Shown here: in pieces, positions 27,801 to 36,824 of the stretch
Position numbering within the stretch: position 1 is the first letter of the stretch
How the letters are laid out: each line of letters starts with the position of its first letter
Made by a program: the position numbers and the translations under genes
NCBI GenBank assembly: GCA_038326325.1
Contig: JBBQJW010000003.1
Span: 124,001-188,000, forward strand
Length of the DNA: 64,000 nucleotides
Reading direction: 5' to 3'
Origin: UBA10324 sp038326325
GTDB taxonomy: Bacteria > Bacteroidota > Bacteroidia > Chitinophagales > UBA10324
Notes under the pieces: model-generated
Told to the model about the DNA's origin: nothing
The model's input: the letters and a program-made list of their open reading frames with translations, nothing else
Database searches by the model: none

Positions 27801-30800
27801 CAGGTTAATTTTTCGAATCTTTCTTTGGGTGCCGATTCCTCTGACCAATATTTATGGGATTTTGGTGATGGTGCAACTTCGACTTCTTTTAATGCGTTTC
27901 ATATTTATACTACTGCTGGTCAGTTTAGTGTAACACTTACTTTAACTACTGCAAATGGTTGTGTGTCAACCCTCACTTTTACAAACTATATTAATATAAC
28001 AGGACCATCTGCAACTGTAAATGTTACACCCATAACAGGATGTGCCCCGCAAAGTGTTTGCTTTTATGCATTATCAGGTAATACAAGCAGTTACATCTGG
28101 AATTTCGGAGATGGAAATGTTGATTTGTCGAATACGGATACTATCTGTTACACTTATAATGTACCTGGATTTTTTTACCCGGCAGTAATCTTAAGTGATG
28201 GAGCAGGATGTACTTATACACTTCCGTTGGATAGTATTATTGTTTCACATGTAACTGCAGGATTTGCTTTATCTACGAATGACTTATGTAACAGCGGATC
28301 AATTAATTTCACTGATACATCATCTTCTATTTTAACAGTTTCTTCATGGTCGTGGAATTTTGGTGACCCGGCAAGTGGGGGGGCAAATACATCTACCCTA
28401 CAGAATCCAAATCATTTATTTAATGCGCCAGGAACTTACATTGTAACACTTACAGCAAAAGATAATTTGTTGTGTCAGACAACTTTTACAGATACAGTTT
28501 TTGTTCATCAATTGCCGGATGCACAGTTTACAATAAATACAAGTCCAATTTGCCCGGGTGGAAGCATAACTTTTACTTCAACATCTACTTCATTTGATCA
28601 GATTACAACCTATCAATGGAATTTCGGTGATGCAGCAAGTGGTGTTTTAAATTCTGCATCTACTTTAGCAGCAATTCACACCTACAACACAGCAGGAACA
28701 TATTCCGTTAAGTTAAAAGTATTCACTGCTTATGGCTGCAGTGATTCGTTGGTTCAAACTATTACCGTTAATGTTCCGCCGACAGCGAACGCGGGACCTG
28801 ACCAGAATATTTGTATAAACAGCGCGGCACAATTAAGTGCCAGCGGAGGTCTTTCTTACTTATGGAATCCGGCTGCCACATTAACATCGCCAACAACTTC
28901 AAATCCATCAGCATTGCCACTTGTATCAACTACTTATTCTGTTGTAGTAACAGATGCTAACGGCTGCAGTAAAATGGACTCAATGACTGTTACAGTTCAT
29001 AATTATCCCGGAATCACTGCTGGGCCAGATCAGACAATTTGTATTGGTAGCGCAACACCAATCACTGCAACAGGAGGAACAGGTTATTTATGGTCGCCAT
29101 CAACAGGATTAAATGCCTCTGTTGGTGCAACAGTTTCTGCAAATCCAACTGTTACAACTTCCTATTCAGTAATTGGGACGGATGTATGGGGATGTACAAA
29201 TTCAGATCAAATCGTAATTAATATTGTTAATGCTCCTATTGTTTCGGCGGGGACTGATACTGCGGTGTGTAACGGAGAATCAGTTCAGCTAAATGCAACG
29301 GGAGGGATCAGCTACAGCTGGTCGCCAGGTGCGAACTTAACGGCCACAAATATTTTTAATCCGCTCGCTACTCCTGTAAACACAATAACTTATACTGTAA
29401 CAATTACTGATGCAAATGGCTGCAGTGCAAACGATGCCATTGCCATTACTGTATTGCCGCTTCCGTTAGCGAATGCAGGTATTGATCAGGATATATGTAT
29501 CAACTTTACAGCGCAATTAAATGCTACGGGTGGAACTTCTTACTTATGGTCACCCAATCTGACTTTAAGTGATTCAATAATTAATAACCCTGTTTCTTCA
29601 ACTTTAGCAACAACAACTTACGCTGTTCTTGTAACGGGAGCAAACGGCTGTACAGCATCGGATAGCATGACTGTTACAGTTCATAATACCCCGATCATTT
29701 CAGCAGGAAGTGATGCCACAATCTGCTATGGTACTTCAACAGTATTACAGGCAATAGGTGGTACTATATATAACTGGACTCCTTTTACGGCACTTAACAA
29801 TGCAGGTATTGCTGCTCCAACGGCCTCGCCAACTGTTACAACTTATTATGTTGTGCAGGGGATAAGTTCATGGGGTTGTATCAACTATGATACTGTTACA
29901 GTGAATGTGCTGGCTCCTCCGCCTGCTTATGCAGGAACCGATACTGCCATCTGTTATTTGCAATCAACAACTTTGCATGCTACTGGAGGAATCGGTTATT
30001 CGTGGGCACCTGCAAACTCTCTTAATAATAGTTTAATACCTGATCCGCTTGCATCACCAAGTGCAACAGTAGATTATATTGTTTCTGTAACAGATGCAAA
30101 TGGTTGTGTGGCAACAGATACAGTGAATGTAATCGTGCATCCATTACCTTCAATTAACGCAGGACCTGATATGTATTTGTGCCTCGGTACCCCATTACAA
30201 ATGAGTGTAACAGGCGGTATCGCTTACCAATGGTCGCCGGCTCAGGATTTAGATGACAGCACACTTGCAAACCCAACAACCATCACAACTGTTACAACAA
30301 ATTATATTGTTACAGGTCAGGATAATATCGGTTGTTCAAATTCCGATTCAGTTTTAGTGACTGTAATTTATCCGCTCACAGCAACAGCAAATGCAGAGGT
30401 AGATGTGTGCGAAGGTTTGCAAACTCAGCTTTCAGCAAGTGGAGGAGCATTCTATCAATGGTCTCCGTCAATTGGTTTAGATAATCCTAACATTCCAAAC
30501 CCATCTTGCTATGTAGGGCAAACCACAAGTTTCATGGTTATTGTTTCTGATGGAATCTGCTTCCCTGATACAGCATACACAATGGTGGTTGTTCACCAAT
30601 TACCACAGGTTAATGCAGGTGATGATCAGGTTGTGCTTGCAGGAGATAATGTTCCGTTAAACGGGTGGGGAACTGGTGTATCATATAACTGGGCGCCGCC
30701 TCAGGATATTGATTGTGCTTATTGCCTGAACACTACTGCTCACCCGATGATTACTACAACTTACACGCTTTGGATAACTAATGATTTCGGTTGTCAGGCA

Positions 30801-31112
30801 TCAGATGATGTTGTGATAAAAGTTGGCTGTACCGATGATGTGGTTTATGTACCAAATGCTTTCTCGCCAAACGATGATGGAAATAATGATCAACTCTTTG
30901 TAAGAAGCAGAGGATTAAAAGTGCTGAATTACTTCCGGGTTTATGATCGTTGGGGTTCCCTTGTTTTCGAATCACACGACATGAGTAGTGGATGGGATGG
31001 AAAAGTGCGCGACAAAATTTCAATGCCGGGAGTGTATGTATGGTATATGGAAGGTTCGTGCGCTAATGGACAGAAAGTAGAACTTCAGGGGAATGTTACA
31101 CTCGTGAGATAG
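24834..31112 (+). CDS. Giant PKD-repeat adhesin with gliding-motility C-terminal domain
   Basis: A 2092-residue surface protein. A signal peptide (about 1-23, ending SQAQ) is followed by about a dozen PKD domains (recognisable by the W-D/N-F-G-D-G core and a Y-T-V-T-L-x-V-T strand). After about residue 1320 come roughly eight shorter Ig-like repeats of the form NAGPDQNIC...LSASGG..Y.W.P...TTYSVVVTDANGC. The last about 90 residues (YVPNAFSPNDDGNNDQLFVRSRGL...RVYDRWGSLVFES...GWDGKV...YVWYMEGSC) are the CHU_C gliding-motility-associated C-terminal domain, a type B T9SS signal. Each PKD half is closed by Cys pairs. The gene sits directly upstream of a PorP/SprF-family gene, as sprB-type adhesin genes commonly do. 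Inferred: a cell-surface adhesin exported by T9SS. It is rich in TGTWACA motifs (about 26). Confidence 0.92.
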   Translation: MRKVLYSLALIASLLVSTRSQAQVNANFTINYSVPNCAPSLVTFVNTSTGLAPLTYQWNFGLNAGVNSTLQHPSTIYQTCGTYTVTLTVTNGSGQVSTITHSVIIHCKPTASFSFPSSIGCAPVGVAFNSTSTSGGAGFTNYTWDFGDGVGGAGSNPSHNYISPGCKSVTLVVTDANGCLDDTTVANAICPAVPPIADFTSTPSVACAAPLTVAYTSVNPGANGPYTYAWIFQGGSPAISTAQNPSITYSTPGAYYAQLIVTAPNGCADTIKKNNYVIIGANAANFSLSALTGCAPFTVYCALSPNSQAISVQWTAVGGNSGTPNNSDNLITFNNSGTYQICVTVTFPGNCVATKCTTIVVGATPVAAFSVSGLSNVCQPPLNNIQFTNLSTGGATYQWSFPGGTPVSSTSFNPPNVNYTQCGVYDVTLVVTSSQGCTDTLTMDSLIQINCPIANFVASGMHGCIPFDVTFNSTGSFGNPVAWAWNFGDVGNGNLVQSTQQNPTHTYTASGCYNVRLIITNAQGCKDTLKLLSYVCAGTQPNVDFSATPLNACIGDVITFTNLSTGIFPTTNYSWDFNGGPPFSTMSSLKNPTYTYTDTGYFDVALIACNNGCCDTIIKTDYIHINPPLAKITVDRSCINRFDITLHGETSIGADTYSWSIPGGTPNSSNSPIVSVHFNSTGIYTATLTVTNIASGCSNTATQVIQIRNVNADFVIVPQQGCSPFNFCINNLSTDANTYNWLIWNVATNVSYFFGTAANPCPTLQLPGIYSVRLIATDVNGCKDTITKPNYLTVYGSIANFSASVTQGCAPLFATFTDLSTSATGFVVGWSWDFGDPSSGALNFSSLQNPTHIYANGGMYSVTLAVTDNHGCVNVKNTNSNFITVGHPNIDFEANDSSVCLGTPICFINNTTDVIGFPSYSWNFGDGVGTSALPVPCYTYTDTGTYSVTLIAQDWWGCKDTLTLPQYIHISTPNSNFVADTTVSVCPPLQVNFSNLSLGADSSDQYLWDFGDGATSTSFNAFHIYTTAGQFSVTLTLTTANGCVSTLTFTNYINITGPSATVNVTPITGCAPQSVCFYALSGNTSSYIWNFGDGNVDLSNTDTICYTYNVPGFFYPAVILSDGAGCTYTLPLDSIIVSHVTAGFALSTNDLCNSGSINFTDTSSSILTVSSWSWNFGDPASGGANTSTLQNPNHLFNAPGTYIVTLTAKDNLLCQTTFTDTVFVHQLPDAQFTINTSPICPGGSITFTSTSTSFDQITTYQWNFGDAASGVLNSASTLAAIHTYNTAGTYSVKLKVFTAYGCSDSLVQTITVNVPPTANAGPDQNICINSAAQLSASGGLSYLWNPAATLTSPTTSNPSALPLVSTTYSVVVTDANGCSKMDSMTVTVHNYPGITAGPDQTICIGSATPITATGGTGYLWSPSTGLNASVGATVSANPTVTTSYSVIGTDVWGCTNSDQIVINIVNAPIVSAGTDTAVCNGESVQLNATGGISYSWSPGANLTATNIFNPLATPVNTITYTVTITDANGCSANDAIAITVLPLPLANAGIDQDICINFTAQLNATGGTSYLWSPNLTLSDSIINNPVSSTLATTTYAVLVTGANGCTASDSMTVTVHNTPIISAGSDATICYGTSTVLQAIGGTIYNWTPFTALNNAGIAAPTASPTVTTYYVVQGISSWGCINYDTVTVNVLAPPPAYAGTDTAICYLQSTTLHATGGIGYSWAPANSLNNSLIPDPLASPSATVDYIVSVTDANGCVATDTVNVIVHPLPSINAGPDMYLCLGTPLQMSVTGGIAYQWSPAQDLDDSTLANPTTITTVTTNYIVTGQDNIGCSNSDSVLVTVIYPLTATANAEVDVCEGLQTQLSASGGAFYQWSPSIGLDNPNIPNPSCYVGQTTSFMVIVSDGICFPDTAYTMVVVHQLPQVNAGDDQVVLAGDNVPLNGWGTGVSYNWAPPQDIDCAYCLNTTAHPMITTTYTLWITNDFGCQASDDVVIKVGCTDDVVYVPNAFSPNDDGNNDQLFVRSRGLKVLNYFRVYDRWGSLVFESHDMSSGWDGKVRDKISMPGVYVWYMEGSCANGQKVELQGNVTLVR

Positions 31113-31213
31113 TGAATAGTGAATGAAAGTTTACTAAGGTAATTTGAAATAGAAATTGATAAGTAAAAAATAGTCGTTAGAAAAATTAAAGTTCGTTCAT
31201 AAAAAATACAATT

Positions 31214-32212
31214 ATGAAAATTCAATTACGCATTAGCCTGAGTGTTGTTTTGTTGGCAGTTACTCTTACATCAAAAGCTCAGGATGTACACTTCTCCCAG
31301 TTTTATACCACACCGTTACACATCAATCCCGCACAAACCGGATTCTTTAATGGGAATCTACGCTTTGCCGGAATTTATAAAAGCCAGTGGGGAAGTGTAA
31401 CAGCTCCTTACTCCACCTTTTCAGGTTCTATGGATTTAAGTAAACCCACCAGCAAGAGCAAGGGAGATATTTTCGGTTTCGGGTTTCTTGCCACATCTGA
31501 TAAAGCAGGTGATGCCGGTTATACCACCACTCAATTGGGAATTTCTATGGCGTATCATAAAAAGATGGGACGCTGGGGAAATCAATTTGTAAGTCTCGGT
31601 GGTGCGGCAACTTATTCTAACAGTCATTTTGATATGAGTGCATTGCACTGGGATAATGAATATGCCGGAAAACCTTCAGGTGAAACATTTATTTCAACAA
31701 CAAGCTATTCTGATTTTTCATTGGGGGCCGAATACAATTATGTGCCTGGTCAGTTTTCGAACTTCACATTTGGTGCTTCTGTGTTTCACATCAATCAGCC
31801 TTCGCTTTCTTATGGCGGAACATGGAATGCATTGTTGTATCGCAAATATTTGCTTAACACAAGTGCCGAAGTAAAACTTAGTCAACTGTTACAGTTGTAT
31901 CCGAAAGCCATGTTTGCCATTCAGGGCGGTCATCGCGAGTTGAACCTTGGCTCGTTCATGCGATTCAGGTTAGATAAATCGCGCGACCCGCGATACAATG
32001 TATATCTCGGTGCGTGGTACAGATGGAACGATGCCATTGTAGCTGTTACACGGTTCGACATGGATAATTTATCCATTGCATTCAGTTACGATATCAACTC
32101 GAGTTCGCTCACCAAAGCAAGTCATGGATTGGGCGGACCCGAATTATCATTCTTATACACCACCCGATTAATGGGTATGGGAAGCAAGAAAGTTTATTGT
32201 CCGAGATTTTAG
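31214..32212 (+). CDS. PorP/SprF-family T9SS outer-membrane protein
   Basis: A 332-residue protein with a signal peptide ending SKAQ and the family start DVHFSQFYTTPLHINPAQTGFFNGNLRFAGIYKSQWG. Further matches are FGFGFLATSDKAGDAGYTTTQLGISMAYHKK and LYKYLLNTSAEV...LLQLYPKAMFAIQGGHRELNLGSFMRFRL, with the C-terminal barrel strand. In Flavobacterium johnsoniae SprF is needed for SprB to reach the cell surface, and PorP/SprF relatives are encoded beside CHU_C adhesins; the adhesin gene ends 101 bases upstream here, so this is probably its dedicated surface anchor. The gap between them has no terminator, so the two are likely one transcript. It ends before a double hairpin. Confidence 0.92.
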   Translation: MKIQLRISLSVVLLAVTLTSKAQDVHFSQFYTTPLHINPAQTGFFNGNLRFAGIYKSQWGSVTAPYSTFSGSMDLSKPTSKSKGDIFGFGFLATSDKAGDAGYTTTQLGISMAYHKKMGRWGNQFVSLGGAATYSNSHFDMSALHWDNEYAGKPSGETFISTTSYSDFSLGAEYNYVPGQFSNFTFGASVFHINQPSLSYGGTWNALLYRKYLLNTSAEVKLSQLLQLYPKAMFAIQGGHRELNLGSFMRFRLDKSRDPRYNVYLGAWYRWNDAIVAVTRFDMDNLSIAFSYDINSSSLTKASHGLGGPELSFLYTTRLMGMGSKKVYCPRF

Positions 32213-32314
32213 AAGCAAGTTGTTAGCGATCAGCTTTTAGTTATCAGGAATTTTATCGCACCTGAAAGCTAAATGCTTAAACCTCTCAGCTAAAAATTTT
32301 ACTGTGGTTCGTGT

Positions 32315-32369
32315 GGCAGGCAATTTCCTGCCCAACTAAAGGCGGGAAGTAGAGGTCCTGCCTTTTTTT
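32315..32369 (+). terminator. Double hairpin terminator after the SprF-like gene
   Basis: A first stem GGCAGG (32315-32320)/CCTGCC (32327-32332) and a second stem GGCGGGA (32341-32347)/TCCTGCC (32356-32362, one G-U) followed by TTTTTTT. The second is a typical intrinsic terminator of the plus strand. Confidence 0.8.
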
Positions 32370-32373
32370 ATTT

Positions 32374-33255
32374 TTATGAAGACGAACAGATTTTCTCCAA
32401 CGCAATTTTTATTAAAGTCTTCACTGCCTTATCGCCATTTTTACTGAATTGTTTTAAAACGCGGTTGGCAACAATTGCATTGAGCGACAAAGCTTCGTGC
32501 CCCATCAGTCGCGCCATGCCGTAAATGGCAGCGGTTTCCATTTCAAAATTTGTAATTCTGTTGTTACCCGACTGAAAAGTATTGAGGTTATCAATCAGGC
32601 TTGGAAGCGCGAGTTTGTTTCGCACTACTCTGCCCTGCGGCCCATAAAAACCGGGACATGTAACAGTTATCCCGGTCGAAATATTTTTACCCGAAAATAA
32701 TTTCAGCAAAGCAGGAGAGGAGGCAATTACAGTTGGGTGAATGGTCGAGTTGGTTTTTAAAACCTGTTTCGAAAATTCACCTGCAATCTTTTTTTCAAGG
32801 GCTGAAATTTTTGGTTGATAAAAATTCATTAGGTTATCCAAGCTCAATCCGAAACCAGAAGCCACAAAACTATCGACCGGAATATCGGCTTGCAATGCGC
32901 CCGAAGTTCCAACGCGAATCAACTGTAACACTTTTTTCTTTGGCTTAATCATTCGTGTTTTTAAATCCACATTTACCGCGGCATCCAATTCGGTTAACAC
33001 TATATCAATATTATCGGGACCAATGCCGGTAGAAATAACAGTGATTCTTTTTTTACCGATTCGCCCTGTGTGTGTCACGAATTCGCGGTTTTGTTTTTTC
33101 ATTTCAATTTTATCAAAGTATTTCGAAACTTCTTTCACTCTGTCTGGATCACCAACAGTGATAACGGTATCAGCAATTTCATTTTCGTGTAAGTGCAGGT
33201 GATACACACTTCTGTCGCTATTAAGAATTAGTTCTGAGTCAGCAATTGGCTTCAT
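32374..33255 (-). CDS. Nucleoside phosphorylase (uridine phosphorylase-like)
   Basis: A 293-residue PNP/UDP-fold enzyme that splits a nucleoside into base and ribose-1-phosphate in salvage. It has GDPDRVKEVSKYFD near residue 35, the phosphate-binding RVGTSGALQADIPVDSFV, and FEMETAAIYGMARLMGHEALSLNAIVANR (substrate-binding Met/Glu) near 245. The pattern matches uridine phosphorylases (udp); purine or methylthioadenosine substrates cannot be excluded by eye. The start MKPIADSELILN precedes the family's YHLHL segment by about 18 residues. Its start lies 44 bases from the divergent UspA gene. Confidence 0.88.
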   Translation of the reverse strand: MKPIADSELILNSDRSVYHLHLHENEIADTVITVGDPDRVKEVSKYFDKIEMKKQNREFVTHTGRIGKKRITVISTGIGPDNIDIVLTELDAAVNVDLKTRMIKPKKKVLQLIRVGTSGALQADIPVDSFVASGFGLSLDNLMNFYQPKISALEKKIAGEFSKQVLKTNSTIHPTVIASSPALLKLFSGKNISTGITVTCPGFYGPQGRVVRNKLALPSLIDNLNTFQSGNNRITNFEMETAAIYGMARLMGHEALSLNAIVANRVLKQFSKNGDKAVKTLIKIALEKICSSS

Positions 33256-33299
33256 TTTTTGTGCATTATTTTAGCGCCTTCAAATAAAATCACTTTACA

Positions 33300-34154
33300 A
33301 TGAAATTGCCATTAAAAAAATTATTAGTGCCGACAGATTTTTCAGTCATTTCGCTGAACGCACTTGACTATGCTGCTGCCATTGCAAAAATTACGAATGC
33401 AGAAATTACCCTTTTACATGTGTACGAATTACCTGATATGCCTAAGAGCAGTCAGGCTTATGATATTGCCTCATTGATTGAAAGAGGCATTGCAGAAAAA
33501 ATTGACGCTATAAAAGCCAAAGACAAAAATCTTTTTGGGCTAACAATTAAATCAGTAGTTGCTACCGGAAAAATTAATGAGAAGATTGAAGAGGTTGCAA
33601 AGGAAATTAAAGCTGATATGATTGTGATGGGAACCCATGGTAGTGGTGGGATTCGTAAAATTGGAAAATTGTTATTGGGTTCGACTGCTTATCGTGTAGT
33701 GAATAATGCGCCTTGCCCAATTATTACCATTAAAGAAGTAAACAAGAAAATCAATTTCAAAAATATTATTCTGCCAATCGATAACAGTAAGGAAACGATG
33801 AAGAAGGTTGGACTGGCAATTGAATGGGCGAAAGCATTTGGAAGTAAAATTCACATTCTTGCGCTCACTGCATTCTTTGAAGAGTTGGTGGTTCAGATCA
33901 AAGACTTAAAAGATCAGGTGTTTGAAATTGAAGAACTGTTACAAAAGAACGGAATTAAGTATGAATCAAGAATGATTCGTCATCAACGAATTTCAGAATC
34001 AGTAATGTCTTATTCCGAGAAAGTGAATGCTGATTTAATTATGATTGTAACAGAAAATGAAAATGCAATTTCAGAAATGATTATTCACAGTGCTGCACGA
34101 AACATTGTAACAGAATCAGCAACTCCGGTTCTTAGCATTAACATCGATAATTAA
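33300..34154 (+). CDS. Tandem universal stress protein (UspA)
   Basis: A 284-residue protein made of two Usp domains. The first (1-about 145) has PTDFSVISLNALDYAAAIAK and the ATP-binding motif GTHGSGGIRKIGKLLLGSTAYRVVNNAPCPIITI, which is complete (G-x2-G-x9-G-S/T). The second domain (about 150-284) keeps LPIDNSKETMKKVGLAIEWAKAFG but its C-terminal motif is degraded (ENENAISEMIIHSAARNIVTESATPVL), so it probably does not bind ATP. The half-active tandem form is common in Bacteroidota. Such proteins respond to starvation and oxygen stress; nothing here points to a partner. A strong terminator follows. Confidence 0.92.
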   Translation: MKLPLKKLLVPTDFSVISLNALDYAAAIAKITNAEITLLHVYELPDMPKSSQAYDIASLIERGIAEKIDAIKAKDKNLFGLTIKSVVATGKINEKIEEVAKEIKADMIVMGTHGSGGIRKIGKLLLGSTAYRVVNNAPCPIITIKEVNKKINFKNIILPIDNSKETMKKVGLAIEWAKAFGSKIHILALTAFFEELVVQIKDLKDQVFEIEELLQKNGIKYESRMIRHQRISESVMSYSEKVNADLIMIVTENENAISEMIIHSAARNIVTESATPVLSINIDN

Positions 34155-34171
34155 TTTATTTTCCAACAAAA

Positions 34172-34206
34172 AAAATGCCCGGACAATTGTTCGGGCATTT
34201 CTTTTT
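34172..34206 (+). terminator. Rho-independent terminator after uspA-like gene
   Basis: AATGCCCG (34174-34181) pairs with CGGGCATT (34192-34199), then TTCTTTTT. Confidence 0.9.
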
Positions 34207-34307
34207 GAAAACATTACTCCTGCCAATTCAATTTTAATTCCGTAATTAATTTTCAGAGCATTCGTTATTCAATGTAACTTTTCGATAGCCCAAAGCGCTT
34301 AACTCAC

Positions 34308-36746
34308 ATGTTAAAGTATCTCCTTATTTGTGTAACACTTTTTTTGTTTTCGTTTTCTGTTTTGGCAGATGGAAACAAAACATATTCAACGGCGCATACT
34401 TCAGACGCGCCGAAGATTGACGGCTATTTAGATGATGCATGCTGGAAATCTATTCAGGCAACCTCCGATTTCAAAACACATCAACCCCAATATGGTTTAG
34501 CACCAAAATATAAAACAGAAGTGAAAATTCTTTATGACGATGATGCCGTTTACATCAGTGCAAAAATGTATGACGACCATCCGGAACTTATTGGTAAAAG
34601 TTTAACCCTTCGCGATCAGGGCATGGATCAGGATTATTTTCTGGTAGGATTTGATACTTATCATGATAAACAAAATGCATATCGGTTCCGTGTAACAGCT
34701 TCTAATGTTCAGTCTGACGAAAGATTGAAACAGGATAATCTCGATTTGAATTGGGATGCGGTTTGGGAATCGAAAACAAAGATTGATAAGGAAGGATGGA
34801 CAGTTGAAATAAAGGTTCCTTATTCAGCCATTCGATTTCCAAATACTTCATCACAGGAATGGGGATTGCAGTTTGGTCGTTACATCAAACGGTCGGGTGA
34901 GTTTGATACATGGAGCGCTGTTGATCCGAAAAAATCGGGCGTGGTTTCCCAGTGGGGAAATTTAACAGGCATTGAAAATATTCATCCGCCGTTTCGTTTA
35001 TCACTGTCACCTTACATAGCAGGTTATTATGATAAAACTCCTATAAGTATAAATCCCCCTCAATACAGTGAGTCATACAGTTACAGCGGCGGCATGGATT
35101 TGAAGTTAGGATTGAACGAAAGTTTTACTCTTGACGCAACACTTATTCCAGATTTCGGACAAGTGCAATCTGATAACACCGTTTTAAATCTTTCTCCGTT
35201 CGAAACAAAGTATGATGAGAAGCGACCATTCTTTACCGAAGGAACTGACTTGTTTCAAACCGCCGGAATTTTTTATTCAAGAAGAATAGGGGGAGCACCT
35301 GCCGGTTATTATTATGTTTATCAGCAACTCGGTGATGAAGAAAAAATAATAAGTAACCCATCTCAAGCAAGATTATATAATGCAACAAAACTCACAGGTC
35401 GCACAAACAAAGGACTCGGTATTGGAGTGCTTAATGCAGTGCAGGCACCAACCTATGCTGATGTTGAGGATGGTGTAACAGGCGCTCAAAGGAAAATTCA
35501 AACCGATGTGTTGACGAACTACGATGTATTTGTTCTGAATCAAACACTGAAAAATAATTCGGGTGTAACGGTCATCAATACAAATGTTTTAAGAAGAGGA
35601 GAAGCACCTGATGCAAATGTTACGGCACTTGATTTTAACATCAACGACAAGAAAAATTATTACAGTTTTTACGGTACAGGAATTTACAGTCGCCAGTTTG
35701 ATGCAATGCTGCCCGATTCTCTTTCGGGTGGAGTTAATTACAGTATTAACTTTTCAAAGATCAGTGGTAAATTCCGATTTGATTTATTTGAAGCGGGAGT
35801 TTCGTCCAACTATAATCCAAACGACCTTGGAATTAATTTCAGTACCAATCAACGAAATCACTTTGTCGGGTTAAAATATATCGACAACGACATGCACAAA
35901 CACATTCAGAACTGGGACTGTTACATTGGTAATAATTATTCAATGAATTATTCAACAGGTGCGTATTATGATTTGAATATCAATTTCGGTGGAAACATCA
36001 CTTTCAAAAACTTTTGGTCAGTAGGAATGGATGGCCAGTCGAAACCATTCTGGTATTACGATTATTATGAGCCGCGAGTGGCAGGAATGAAATTTAAACA
36101 CGCACCTTATGTTTATTTCAATCCGAAAATAAGTACTGATTATCGCAAACAATTTACTGTTACAGTTTGGGGAGAGTATGCCGAATCACCGCAACCCAAA
36201 GATCCTCTATATGGTTTTGGATGGGCACCTGCATGGCAGGTTACAGACTGGTTAAATATTTCAAGTACCACCAATTATACTTTCGATCATGCGAACTGGG
36301 GTTATGTAGATTTCATTGATACAAGCAACACTGTAATAATGGGTAAACGAAACACCGTTACAATCACTAACGATTTATCGATGCAGGTTTTATTTACTCC
36401 GCACATGAATCTTTCACTTCGTACAAGACACTACTGGAGCAATGTGCAATACCTTCAATACTATTCTTTAAAAGACGATGGAAATCTCGACTCAACAAAT
36501 TACACCGGAAACAATAATATTAATTTTAACGCGTGGAATGTTGATGTGGTTTATGCATGGCAATTTGCTCCAGGCAGTTTCTTAAATCTTATATGGAAAG
36601 TGAATCTATTAAATGCTGATCAACAAAATTCGCTTAACTACTTCCATAATTTCAGAGATACAGTTCAGCTACCTGCCGGAAATACTATCGCACTAAAAAT
36701 GATTTATTATCTGGATTATCAAAAGTTTAAAAAGATTTTCAGTTAA
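34308..36746 (+). CDS. DUF5916 outer-membrane protein with CBM9-like N-terminus
   Basis: An 812-residue secreted protein. Signal peptide MLKYLLICVTLFLFSFSVLA, then a carbohydrate-binding-module-9-like domain (APKIDGYLDDACWKSIQATSDF...VKILYDDDAVYISAKMYDD, about 30-240) with the usual acidic and aromatic positions. The remainder (from about 250) is the DUF5916 barrel region: DATLIPDFGQVQSDNTVLNLSPFETKYDEKRPFFTEGTDLF, then many 10-12-residue amphipathic strands. Members occur widely in Bacteroidota and have no assigned biochemical role. It is 812 residues, close to family length. A bidirectional terminator separates it from the convergent M16 gene. Confidence 0.88.
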   Translation: MLKYLLICVTLFLFSFSVLADGNKTYSTAHTSDAPKIDGYLDDACWKSIQATSDFKTHQPQYGLAPKYKTEVKILYDDDAVYISAKMYDDHPELIGKSLTLRDQGMDQDYFLVGFDTYHDKQNAYRFRVTASNVQSDERLKQDNLDLNWDAVWESKTKIDKEGWTVEIKVPYSAIRFPNTSSQEWGLQFGRYIKRSGEFDTWSAVDPKKSGVVSQWGNLTGIENIHPPFRLSLSPYIAGYYDKTPISINPPQYSESYSYSGGMDLKLGLNESFTLDATLIPDFGQVQSDNTVLNLSPFETKYDEKRPFFTEGTDLFQTAGIFYSRRIGGAPAGYYYVYQQLGDEEKIISNPSQARLYNATKLTGRTNKGLGIGVLNAVQAPTYADVEDGVTGAQRKIQTDVLTNYDVFVLNQTLKNNSGVTVINTNVLRRGEAPDANVTALDFNINDKKNYYSFYGTGIYSRQFDAMLPDSLSGGVNYSINFSKISGKFRFDLFEAGVSSNYNPNDLGINFSTNQRNHFVGLKYIDNDMHKHIQNWDCYIGNNYSMNYSTGAYYDLNINFGGNITFKNFWSVGMDGQSKPFWYYDYYEPRVAGMKFKHAPYVYFNPKISTDYRKQFTVTVWGEYAESPQPKDPLYGFGWAPAWQVTDWLNISSTTNYTFDHANWGYVDFIDTSNTVIMGKRNTVTITNDLSMQVLFTPHMNLSLRTRHYWSNVQYLQYYSLKDDGNLDSTNYTGNNNINFNAWNVDVVYAWQFAPGSFLNLIWKVNLLNADQQNSLNYFHNFRDTVQLPAGNTIALKMIYYLDYQKFKKIFS

Positions 36747-36773
36747 GATTTAAAATAGAAATTTATAAAACAA

Positions 36774-36803
36774 AAAGGGCTGCTCAACCGAGCAGCCCTT
36801 TTA
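36774..36803. terminator. Bidirectional terminator between convergent genes
   Basis: AAAAGGGCTGCT / AGCAGCCCTTTT form a 12-bp stem with loop CAACCG. The A and T flanks make it work on both strands, for the DUF5916 gene (plus) and the M16 gene (minus). A TGTWACA copy lies just downstream. Confidence 0.92.
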
Positions 36804-36824
36804 ATTTTCAAGTGTAACAGAAAA

